From: Ctenosaura bakeri
Lineage: Eukaryota; Chordata; Lepidosauria; Squamata; Iguanidae
NCBI GenBank assembly: GCA_948474755.1
Contig: CAOLHI010004286.1
Coordinates: 61,657-125,656 of the forward strand
Reading direction: 5' to 3'
DNA length: 64,000 nucleotides
Shown: piece after piece, positions 34,101 through 46,100 of the stretch
Position numbering within the stretch: position 1 is the first letter of the stretch
How the letters are laid out: the number at the start of each line of letters is the position of its first letter
The notes under the pieces: model-generated
What the model was told of the DNA's origin: nothing
What the model saw: the letters and a program-made list of their open reading frames with translations, nothing else
Database searches by the model: none
Program-made: the position numbers and the translations under genes

Positions 34101-37100
34101 TTGCCTTGCTTCTTGGAACGCTGCCTGACCGGCTGAGGAACAAGCTCCGTGGTACGTGGACTCTGTTTGCTGTTTTGCCTGGCTGTGCCGTAACAGCCAG
34201 GCAAATCCTTGCTGCAAAAGTCTCTTTAATTTACTGCTGCCTTACCTACTTACTGCTGAAGTAAAGCCCTTGATTTATTGCCTGTCTGCCTTATCTATGA
34301 AAAGACCTATTAGCCGGCTCTTGACTGCCTGCCACGCCTTGGCGCTGACAGTCCCCTCCTCACCGCCACTCGGGGCCTCAAGATGCAACTACATTGCACA
34401 CTCCCCTCGCCGTGCGTCTGTTCAGACTCCTCTTGCAGCTTCATCCTGACGCTCCTTCAGACGGCACCAACCGTCCTCCAAGAAGTCCTCCTCTACAACT
34501 AAGTCCCGCTTTTGACTTCCCTTGCAGGTCGCCACCTCTACCGTTGTTCCATCTGACCGTCCATCTTTCCAGAACCCCTGGTCTAGCTCACCACTTCAAC
34601 ATCTGGCGCAATATCCCTTTGGACTCCTGGATTCTTTCCATCGTCCGTCTTGGTTACACCATCAAATTTCAAAGTATTCCACCTCTAGATGTTTTCTACT
34701 CCACCTCCGCCAGTCCAGCCCTCCTCGAGGAGATCGAGTCCCTCCTCCTCAAAGGGGCCATAGAGCAAGTGCCGCCCTCGACCAGTTCCACTGGCTTCTT
34801 CTCCTGGTACTTCACAATGCCCAGGTCAGACGGCATCCTCTGACCTATCCTGGACTTCAGGGGGGTGAATTCCTACATCCTTCCCCGGAAATTCAAGATA
34901 GTTACTCTCTCTTCCATCCTGCCTTTCCTGCGGCATTGGGACTGGTTTGCCTCCATCCACCTACAAAATGCCTACTTCCATATCGCAGTTCAGCCCCAAC
35001 ACAGGAGGTACCTCCGGTTTGCAATTGATGGCATCTGCTACCAATACAAGATCCTGCCGTTCGGCCTGTCCACCGCTGCCAGGGTCTTCACCAAATGCCT
35101 AGCCCCTATGGTATCCTACCTCCGCATGAAACATGTTATGGTTTTTCCCTATCTGGACGGCTGGTTACTGGTGGCACCCTGCAAACAAAAATTGTATGAG
35201 GACATTCACCTTGCCCTCTTCCTCCTCTCAGATCTCGGCCTCAGGGTGAACCCCAAGAAGTCCCACTTGGAGCCTTCACATACCCTGGACTTCATCGGAG
35301 CCACCCTGGACTCTGCTTCCACCAGGGCTTTCCTGCTGGCGAAGCATGCTTGGATGCTGTGCTAAGCCACCGTCACTGTCCTGCACAGCCTGTCCATTTC
35401 TACCCGAAGGATTCAACAGCTCTTGGGCTACATGGCAGCCATGACGGCTGTCACCTATTTGTCCCGCCTCTGTGCTCGCCCTCTACAGCATTGGTTTCTC
35501 CGGGCCTTTGACCCTCTTGTCAACGACCAACATTGCCTTCTGCGGGTTCCCCGCCCAGACAGAGATTCCCTCCACTGGTGGTTGTCTCCGCACCACCTAC
35601 TATCGAGAATGCCATTTGTCGAACCCCACCTGATACTCACTATCATGACCGATGCCTCTCTGCTCGACTGGGGAGTCCACTGTGGCCGTTTTGCCACGCA
35701 GGGACATTGGGCAGGCCTGGAGATGCGTCTTCATATCAATGCGTTGGAGCTCCTAGCTATCCTGAAAGCCCTGCAGGCCTTCCGGAACCTGATTGTGGGA
35801 CAGACAGTCCAGATCCTGTCAGACAATACGACACCTGTCTGTTACGTGAACAGGCAAGGAGGCATCCACTCCTCCACTCTACTCCACCTGGTTCTACACC
35901 TCTGGGACTTGTGTGTCCTGCTGCGTGTGCACCCTGTGGTGGTTCACCTAGTGAGACAGGACAATATGACGGTGGACACGCTGAGCAGGAACATGGTGTG
36001 TCACCATGAATGGTCCCTCTCAGATGCCGCTTTCCAGCAGATAGTGTCCTGTTGGGGCACTCTGTCCGTCGATCTCTTTACAAGCGATCAGAACAAGAAG
36101 TATCCCTGTTATTGCTCGAGAGCTGGCCTGGGCCCCAGCTGTCTCAGCGACGCATTCCAATTCCCTTGGGATAGGAATTTTCTTTACATCTTTCCTCTGT
36201 TTCCACTCCTGGGCCGAGTGGTAGCCAGAGCTCCTGTCGGACAAGGCAAATGCCATCCTCATAGCCCCATACTGGCTGAGACAGCACTGGTTCAGTCCCC
36301 TCCTCACCACCACTCGGGGCCTCAAGATGCAACTACATTGCACACTAGACCTCCTCTCGCATTCAGATGGTTGTGTGCCTCATCCGGACCTTCCTCTCCT
36401 GCGTCTCCACGCTTGGAGGATAACCTTCTAGACTCTCCTGCCATCCAAACTGTCCTCACGGCCGCCAGGAAGGAGTCACTTGTAGATCGTACGAGTACAA
36501 GTGACAGAAATTCGTGGCTTTCACAGATACCAGAAGTGAGGCATCCTCTCCGGCTTCGTTGTTAACAGTGCTGCATTTCCTATTGCAATTGAGGGCCTCG
36601 CCTTCTCCTCTCTGAAGGTCTACCTCTCGGCCATCATAGCCTACCAGCTGCGGAAGGTACTCCTTCTGCAGCCCTCTTTGGAAGGCTACCGTCAAGCAAT
36701 TCCTTAAAGGGCTTCAACACCTCTACCTTCCTGTCTCCCCGCCACTCCCGCCTTGGTCGTTGTAGCTTGTTCTCTCTCAGCTTATGCTCCATCCTTTCAA
36801 ACCAATGGCCACATCTGATGACCGTCTCCTTACCATAAAGATGGCCTTTCTGGTTGCTGTCACTTTGGCCAGGCAGGCAAGAGAATTGACCGTGCTACAG
36901 TCCGACGAACTCTTCCTGGTGTTCCATCAAGACAAAGTGGTTTTGCGTCCAGATCTGTCCTTCCTTCCCAAGGTCGTCTGTGTCTTCCATCTGAATCAAG
37001 ACGTCATCTTACCTTCCTTCTATCCTGATCCGGCTTCTCTCGAGCACTCACTCCATTCACTCGATGTGCGTCGGGCTCGGACCTCGACCTTCCAAAACAC

Positions 37101-40100
37101 TCCACACCTTTCGTCTGTTATGGTGGCCACTGGAAGGGTCACAAGGTGTCCACTCAGCAGTTCTCCAAGTGGGTTGTCCAGACAATTCACCTAGCCTACA
37201 AACTTGCGGGACAACCCCCGCCAGCCCCTCCACTCCGCGCCCACTCCACGAGGGCCATGGCTTCGTCAGCAGCTCTTCTCCGTGGAGTTGATATGCCGGA
37301 GCTTTGTCATGTGGCTATCTGATCGCAGCCCTCGACCTTTGTCCGCCACTACCGCCTTGAGTGCCGTGCCCGGTGTGACGCTGTCTTTGGCCGTGCGGTG
37401 CTGCTGACCCGCCATCCAGCAGTAAGCTACTAAATTCCCATTGTGTGAAGCACAGAGACCACGAAGAAGAAGAACAGCTTGCTTACCTGTAACTGTGGCT
37501 CTTCGAGTGGTCATCTGTGCCCTCACACACATCCGCCCAGCCTCCCCTCTTTCAGGTCCTTGCCTCAGCAGACTTCAAAACTGAGGAGAGACCGTTAGCT
37601 TGATGGCACTGAGCATGCTCAGTACTGGATGGGGGAGGGGTTCCCGCCAAGCTGCTCAGCTCTGGAACTTTCCAAAAAGTTACTGCACATGCGCAAAGAT
37701 TCCCATTGTGTGAGGGCACAGATGACCACTCGAAGAACCACAGTTACAGGTAAGCAACCTGTTCTTCCTTTGTCTGTGCCTTTGCTCCATGCAACACCAG
37801 CTTTGGCACCAGTCACTGCCAGAATTCACCTGCTCCCTATGGTTCAGAGGGAACGTGGCTCTTCAGGGTGGGGGCTGCCCATTTCTCTCTTTAAAACTCC
37901 AGGAAAGAAAGGCAGGAATACATGCGTGTGCACCCATGCCAACCTCAGGATGACAGCCCTGTAATGTTCATATAAAAATTAAACATGTTTTCCCTGAGTT
38001 TTGCCATTTTTCACTCTCTACCACATTTTCCTATAAACTCTGCCACCAGTTCTGAAACATTCCTACATTTTGTAGGCAACATGTTGGTCTCTGCTTTTGT
38101 TTCCATTTTTTAAATGCAGTTGGTTCTCTTCATTGGAAAATCCTGAGGAAATTAAACTCCATGAGTCAGTACTTTATTTTTCCCAAGGCCCCAGAAATTG
38201 GTGTACTAAAAATAGGAATTGTGGGACTGGTTTCTCTCTCCACCCTTCCTGAGGGTACTGTTATTTTTCTACTTTTTTGGTTACATCAAGATGTATACCA
38301 GATTCTGATTTAAATACATCTTGCCTGATGCTGGTCTGTGAGCCAGCTGGTAGTACTAAAAGCATGTGGTATAATACATACAGCCTTTGGAAAGCCAGAA
38401 AATCTTTGTCATTTCTTTATGTGCTTAAATTATCCTACTGACTAATAAAGATCTGTCACACAAAAAAGAGACCACAGTTTCCACTTTGCAGCTCCACACA
38501 TTTCTGCTTCAGTCACTATCCTTAACAGCAACTGAATCTAATACACGTGTTATTTACTTCTTTAGCCTGGTAGTCTATATATTTTCAGAACTTGGCTGCT
38601 TGGCTACCAGTTCAGCTGCCCTACTGTGCAACATTGTAGAGTAGGAGCATTGCAGTGTGATGGGTTTTTTGAGGGGGTGAATATTTTTTTTTATTTATTC
38701 ATTTATTTTGTCTTTAACAACCTAGAGATGCTTCCAGATCCTTTTATTGTGCTGTTGCTCTGCCTCATATGCTGAAATTGCAGGAAAAGAAGAAAGGCTC
38801 CAAATGTCATTGTTTTTCATTTGTTTTTCCACTGCTCTTCTTGTAACTTTTCTTTCCTCAGGGAATTTGTTTAAGGAAAGAAAGATGGAACAGTTGGTTG
38901 CCAGTGTTAGTAGCCATCTGTTAGGAGGTATATGGGACTTGAAATAAAAGGTCCAGGCTAGCCATTTGCCTTTGGGAAACAGATTGTCATGGCTGGAAGA
39001 GAAAATGGATTTCCCAGCATGGGGCCAAGACAGTGCTGCCAAGAACACTCAGGCTCCCAGATACTAGATGGGACCTACATTCAGGCATGCTGTAGAAGGA
39101 AACATTTTTGGGGGAAACAGAAAGAGGTGGTGACAAGAACAAACTTGACTCTGTAGAAAGTAGCTGTAGGAAATGCTGGGAAAAGATTTAATGAGATAAA
39201 CATGGAAGAGATAACTAGGTCATAGGCTAATCCTCTAGCTCATGTTACACATGATGAGTGCTATTATAACATATAGTAAAGCAGTGCTACTTAAAGTGGT
39301 GGCCCATGCATTGGTTCCAGTTCATGAGCTATTCGGCTGCTGGTCTGAAGAGAATTTCCAAGAGAGAAAAAACTTGTCATCAATAATCACAAATATGATG
39401 TTGGGGGAAAAGTCCTACTGGTTCCCTACATAAGGTAATTTCAGAAGCACTGTTGTTGGGGATAGACACATGGGACTACCCATTGTTATAGTTCCTTTTG
39501 AAAGACTGTACAAGTTGCTTTTGGACAGAGAAATGTGATATTGTTGATCTCAAATTCAGCAATGTGAAAAATCCAAGGCTAATGACTGGAGTAATTATAT
39601 GGCTCTGATGCAAAAATATTTTGCTTTGTTTTTAAATTGAAGAATGAGAAAAATGTAAGGCATAATCTGTTGTTGTTTAAAGATGCTATGCAGATCAGTG
39701 TAACCAAATCCAGCTTGTGCTCAAATTGTAATATCTAAATGCAAGCCCAAGGCATGTGGTTGAAAAAGCTGGATATACTTCCTTTGCCAGAGGCAATGCT
39801 TTTGTACAGTGGCTGGCCTAAATTGTCCCTTTGCCTTTTTATTAAGTTATAAGGAGACAAAAAATTTTAACAGACAAGTTTAACTTTCCCTTTTTGGAAA
39901 GCAGAAGGGCAGCCTAGATTTCCAGAGGTATATTTTTCACTATAGTAACAAATATCCACTTCATTTGATGATTCAGAAATGGCATACAGGATGCAGATAT
40001 ATTACTTACTTTGATCTTTTACAACACTGTGTTACTGGGTTTTACAGGAGGTTGCATCACATTGACGTTATTTATGCCTAGGATACTCTCTTCTGTCTTT

Positions 40101-43100
40101 TCAGTATCAGATAATACGTAAAACAGCCTGATCAAATTTCCATTGGACTGTGCTTTAGGCAGAAGGCTTGGAGCTAGGAGAATCGTTTCTCATTTGTCCT
40201 CTAATATTGCCCAATTTGTGTAGGCAGTGAAAGAACAGCTTTGACGTACATCCATGTTTTCTTTTAAAAAATGGGTGTGTGATTCAGATGCATCATTTTT
40301 TAATCTGTGCAACCCATGTCTGAAAAGTTTCATCACTATCAACATCTTTGTCAATTGTTGGTTCCTTGAAACTGCTCCAAACAGAAGGATTGAAATGGCC
40401 AAGGAGCCTTGCTTTATTTTAAGACTTTTCTTAAAGTTAAGGCACTTCATTTATTAGATATGGAACAAATATCTGAAGAATACTGAATGCTTTGATAGGA
40501 CAATATTCTTGGCAAATAAGAAAGCAGAAACCATTATGTGGTTCATTTTGTTTTTAATTGCAACACTGCAATTAAATTAATAGCAACTTCAGGTTCTTAC
40601 ACACCCATTTCAAATAATGGCAGACATGTTTCCCAACCATCTGGCAGATTTTCAAAATGCCAGTGTCATATGACACTTAAGGGATAGTGTCAGTGCCAGG
40701 AGATCTGGGTAGAAATCTAGAGTTTGGTGTGACAACTTCTGTTCATTCACCAGTGTTCGGCATCTCAGTTAACAATAACATATGGGAATAGTCAACATTG
40801 AGAAATTCCAAAAGAAGGTTAAAAAATATAGAAGAGAAAGAGTAAAGAAATAGAAATGAGCAACATTTGCCTTCATGCTGTGCTGACTGTAGAACGGTGG
40901 ATTCAGGTGCTTCCCTCTTCACATAGCTATATCTTGTATACCATATAAATAAAAAGAAATTGTATCAGTACGGGATGTACTGAAAACATTTTTTTGTTGG
41001 AAATGTTTTTTGCTGAAAAAAGAATGGGGGAAGCCAGAAGGAAACCATTAAGAAATATTGGAACTAGAACTCAAGTTTGTCACAGGCCATTCATAACAGG
41101 CTATTTGAAACTCCCATGTCTCAGCTGTCACTTGGGAAAATATCTCTGAATCTTGACCCCAATTGTGGATGACAGACATTACTATAATTTGATCCGGTGA
41201 CCTGGGAGAATAGAGAGCTAGCATTGTGCAGTGTTGAGTGTTGGACTAGAATCTGGAGACCAAGGTTCAAATCCCCACTTGGCCATGGAAACCCACTGAG
41301 TGACTTGGGCAAGTCGCACTCGTGCAGCTTGGATGAAAGCAAAGGCAAATCCCCTCTGAACAAATCTTGCCAAGAAAACCTTGTGATAGAGTTGCCTTAG
41401 GGTAGTCATAAGTTGGAAACATCTTAAAGGCATGCAACAACAACAACAAAACATGCAAGAAGGGGTTTGAGAATAATAAGGAATGTGAGAGTAATGTAAG
41501 TACAGTAGGTCCTCCACATTCATGGGAGATAGGGAAACAGGAACCCTGTGAAAGTAAAAAAAAATGCAAATAAGCCTGGGCAGCTGTGCAGGAGAGCATG
41601 AGGGAAGATCTTCCCCCTTTACGCTCTTGCCTCCTCCGCCCCTCCCCCACGGAGCACAAGTGGGGAAAGATCTTCCCTCGCTTGCTTTTTCACTGCCCCC
41701 ACCTACACGATTGCATGGAGAGCATAGGCAGGGAAGGATCTTTCCCCCTTTGCTCTCTCCCCGTCCCCACCCACCCAATCAGGATCACATGGGTGGGGGC
41801 ATCTGCATTCACTGCACCTTCACTCTCCCATCTGCCACTGCAGTGATCACACCAGGGGCGTCAGGCCGGAGAGTGCACCCTCCACCGGCCAGGGAATGGA
41901 TGAGGGAGCTGGCAATAATGAATAATCAAATCCATGAGAGTCAACCCCGTGGATGTGGAGAGAGAATTGTACTTATATTCAGGTATACCTCAGCTAATGA
42001 AGTAGGTGTGTTCCTGGATGTTACTTCTGTAACAGAAACTTTGGTACGAGAAGCTGACATAATATAGAAAAAATAAGGATAAATTCTTACACCACAAAAA
42101 AAAGAAGAGCAGTTTAACCTTTTAAGAAAAGTTTTTATTCAAAGCTATCATTTTTTTATTTAATATCCCATTTTTCTCCCAAATGGGATTCAAAGCAGCT
42201 ATGCATATGTACAATGAAACAATCAGGTTAGGTAACCCTAACATAAGTAAACAAAAACATTTTTGACCTTCTGTTGAAACCTACTTCCAAGATCCATCCT
42301 GGGGTGATTTTTTTTTTCTTTCAACAACATCCACTTTTCTTACATTTTCTATTTTGGTGGCCAGACTTACAGACCTGTCTTTGTTCAACATGACAGGGTA
42401 GCTGATGAGACAGGCTACTCTCCTTTCCCCTTTTCTTTCTGTTTTGCTCTTTACCCATGTTCAGTAAGTGATTCTAGAAGTAGTACTGTCCCTGTCATCT
42501 GCCAAGAATTACGTTTTTAACTGCAAGGAAATTTACAGTACAATTACTTTTGCTCCCTCCCAAGAATTAGTATTGTAGAAGTACAAATCTCATCCACTTC
42601 AAATTCAGATGCACTATGTCTTACAACAGTGGTTCTTAACCTGGGGTCTGTGGACCCCAGGGGTTCATGAAGCCCTCACAGGGGATCCACGAAGCTCTTT
42701 TGCTGGACACCAACAGCAGCAGCAGCAATAATAGGAACATGGGGGGGGGGTGTGCAGCTGCTGAAACTGTTCTCTCCTTTGAAAAGGCAATAAATCTTGC
42801 CAAGAAAACTCCCATTATAGGTTCACCTTAGAGTCACCATAAGTCAGTTTTCAAAGGGAAGAGACATAGTGGCTAGAAAGAACCTCTGTTAGTGGCACTT
42901 TGTTGTTATGTGCATTCAAGTCACTTCTGACCTGTGGCAATCCTAAGGTGAACTTTTCAGAGAGTTTTCTTGGCAAGATTTGTTCAGAGGGGCTTTGCCT
43001 TTGCACTTACCTGAGGCTGAGAGATTGTGAATTGCCCAAGGTCACCCAGTGGTTATGCAGGGATTTGAATCGTAGCTTCCAGAAGCCTTTGATAAATAAA

Positions 43101-46100
43101 TAAACATTTGAATACTTAAATATATATTTAAATATTTAAATATAAATATTTGAATCTAAATTTAAATATTTAACTCTTAAGTCTTTCGGTTCCCAGGCAA
43201 CAAATTATGTTTACACGGGTCCCTAGTAGTGAAAAGATTAAGAACCACTGCTGTGCCTAGTCAGAAGTCTCCAGTCATAGGGCTCCACCCAGTCATCTTA
43301 TGACGGACACCTAAACTTCAAGGAATATTGAAGGTTCTTAGTTCACTGAAGGTTCTTAGTCCACTGATAAAAGAGCAGATTCAACTTGGCTGATAAAAGA
43401 GCTAGTTAGTTAGTGCCTTACTGTATAGATCATAGCAGTAAGTAGTATATGCCTCTTTGAGAAGGGGTATTATTCTGGCCTTCCAAATAAAATTACCATT
43501 CAAGCGCCTGAAAAAGATAAAATCTTAACCTGACCCAGTTTGATCATTTTTTAAAAGTATATGGGAATGGCAGTATTTGAGCATGCGATAGCATCTAGGT
43601 ATTTTGGATAAAACTGATTATTTGGATCCTTTTCGAAGGGAGGTTTTAGGCCTTATTTTGGCACATAAACTATTTATGGTGCCTGTGGTGAATGGCCATC
43701 ACCAGTAGATGGTTTGGGGAAGTGTGATACTGTTGATTCTCCATATGGCTTTTGACAAAGTTCAGTTTATGCAAAATGTGGCAGTTGGATTATTATCTGG
43801 TTCTGAGACATTTTAATCATATCATCCCACAATTTCACACCTGCACTAGCTGTCTAAATGCCAGCCCAATTTAAAGTCCTGCCCTTGATCTTGAAAATCC
43901 TCAAATGGTTCAGGGCTACATTAGGTTAAGGGTGCCTAAACCCATATGAATTTGCACAGTGCTTAAAAAAAATGAGCAGAGCACTTATCTCTTACTCTTT
44001 CACGAAAGCGGGGAGATAGGCACAGCAAAAAAAAAAAAAAAGAGCTTCAGTGTAGCAGCAAGAAGACTTCTCTGCCAGTAGAAAGACCCTTGTTTGCGTG
44101 TTTTTTTTTCTTTTTTCAGCAAGCTGTCAGAATTCAATATCTGAGTTTTTTACGCTAACACCAATATAGGGGAGACTACATGTGTCAGGACATGAGTTCA
44201 ACTCTTGCTGCATCTATTGGTTCTTCCCCTGAAAATGTGCCTGTATTTGGTTTATAGAGGAAACAGAGAATTTCATATTTGTCCTTTAAACCGGAGCTTG
44301 GAATGAAATCTGTTTGCAAAGAAAGCAAGACAAAATAGAAATGAGTGGTTAATTTCCACCCTGCTACAGGTGATTTGACATTTGACTGGTGTTTTCCAAC
44401 CACATGCATTCTACAGGGTTCATCCAAGGTTGTAACCCAAGTTCTGTAGGAACAGATCTGGCTGTTGGCATCTCTCTGCTTTCTTTGCTTTCATCTGAAG
44501 CCTATTTGGCCTAGACTTGTGATACCTAGGAACTACGTATGCACAGGCAAATTCACCGTAATAGTTTCTTTTAAACATGTAGATCCTTACTATTTGAGCT
44601 GGACCAACTGACAAGGTAAATTGCGAGACACAACCCAGAGATATAATTAAATTAATTTGTCCCATGTCATTGATATTCAGCAGATGGGTCACAGTGACAA
44701 ATCGCATTGCACTAATAGCAGTGCACCACAACAAAGAAAAAGAAAGATAGAGAAGAATACAGGACTTCACAAACTTGGGCTGGCCTTGCGTGAGTGTGCA
44801 CACATGCCTTCAAGTTAACTGTTGATTTATGCTGACCCCATGAATTTCATAGACTTTCTTTAGGCAAGAAATACTCAGAAGTGAGTTGCCATTATCTTTC
44901 TTTGCAGTGTAGCCAACAGCAGCTGGTATTCCTGGTCTCCCATCCAAGTACTGACTGTGCTTAGCATCCAAGATCAGGCAGGGTCTGGTGCTTTCAGGCT
45001 GTTTAGACTGGCCTTAATAGCCAGGAAGAATGTTGCTAACAATGATGTCTTTCCCACAACTCAGGCATGAGCTTCTTGATGTCTTCAAAATCTTCTACTA
45101 ATCCCGTACAATCCAATTCCAAACTAGTGGATGGCATTACATTGTGTGATAAAAAATTCCATGAAATAATTTGCCTTATTAAGAACAATGCTTTGTTTTG
45201 ATGCATCATGAATTTACTGCCAGTTAATTTCATCCCTTCTAGCTCATAATAATAAAACTGGGAAGGGAAGGGTTCTTCCCGTAAAAAACCCTCTGCACTC
45301 ACTTTGCCTATACCATACAAGGTGTTCCAAACTTCTGTCACAGTTTTCACTTAGTTATCTTCTTTTCCAAACTAAGGACTATGGCCTTTCTTTATAAGGT
45401 AGTTGATACAAGCCCCTAATCAGTTTTGTTTTTCTTTTGCTGCATTTTTTCTAGCTTTACAGTACCCTTTTTATAAAATGAATTCAGTAAATTCTAAGTG
45501 TGGCCATACTATCTGAATTCAGTAAATACTAAATGTGGCCATACCAATACTCTCTGTTTTATTCTTGGCCTCCTAATTATCACTGTCATAGAATGTTTCT
45601 TTATCCATGGTCCAAATGAGTCTTTTTCAACATTGCTTTGGTATTTTCAGTGATTGCTTTACCACTTTCCCACGATCTCTTTCCTGGTCATCACCACTAA
45701 TTCATAGGCCATTTCCACACTAGATTGCTATAGTGTTATTATTCCATTTTCCATAGGATGTTGAAAGTGGAATAATAGCTCTATAACAGTCTAGTACAGA
45801 CATGGCTTACCAACATGGTTACTAACCATATTAAATGTGTTTCTTAAGTTAACAGAAACATGACATGAAATTTGCTCCATTTTTTTTCTCTCTTATAGTG
45901 GAATCTAGTATGCGATGATGACTGGAAAGTCCCCTTGACTACATCTTTGTTCTTTGTGGGAGTGCTGCTTGGATCCTTTGTGTCGGGACAACTCTCAGAC
46001 AGGTAAAGTACATGCAGCTAGTTTGTTCTTCTGGAGTTTTGTTTTTATTTCTTATAATGCAGCTTGAAGCAAGACAGTGTTTGCTATGAGAGACAATTCC

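Larger units (their letters stand above)
31308..37765 (+). mobile_element. DIRS-type tyrosine-recombinase retrotransposon, nearly full length but inactivated
   Basis: This element has the DIRS architecture. A Gag-like frame is followed by reverse transcriptase, RNase H and a tyrosine-recombinase region, bounded by inverted terminal repeats, with an internal complementary region before the right repeat. DIRS elements integrate through a recombinase instead of a DDE integrase, and make no long target duplication. Here the Gag frame breaks at 32035, the RT/RH frame has stops at 34841 and 35363, the catalytic YLDD box reads YLDG, and a +1 frameshift follows at about 36229. A 669-base solo LTR and a 167-base displaced duplicate of the RNase H region interrupt the Gag-RT interval. 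The left end is placed where the match to the internal complementary region stops, so it is uncertain by about 10 bases. Confidence 0.92.
7601..45898 (+). other. Intron 1 of the SLC22A4-like gene (38.3 kb)
   Basis: The intron runs from the GTAGGG donor to the TCTTATAG acceptor. About half is assigned to mobile elements listed separately. Stretches where I recognise nothing: 8800-9940, 10850-12180, 13215-14105, 14890-15580, 16010-16685, 17105-19910, 22700-23390, 24230-24910, 26670-26990, 27900-28050, 28115-28980, 37770-41205 and 41975-42620 apart from a Tigger-like start. These are AT-rich, carry frequent stops in all frames, and show no exon-like conservation by eye. Confidence 0.85.

Noticed and set aside
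34865..36565. Long ORFs as retroviral pol or host genes
   Set aside because: RT and RNase H are followed by a tyrosine recombinase, with no protease or DDE integrase and no flanking LTR pair, so it is DIRS.
44792..45015. Possible 5S rRNA gene on the minus strand
   Set aside because: The 5S-like part lacks its 5' half, carries substitutions and runs into a SINE body; three similar units exist in the window. It is a 5S-derived SINE.
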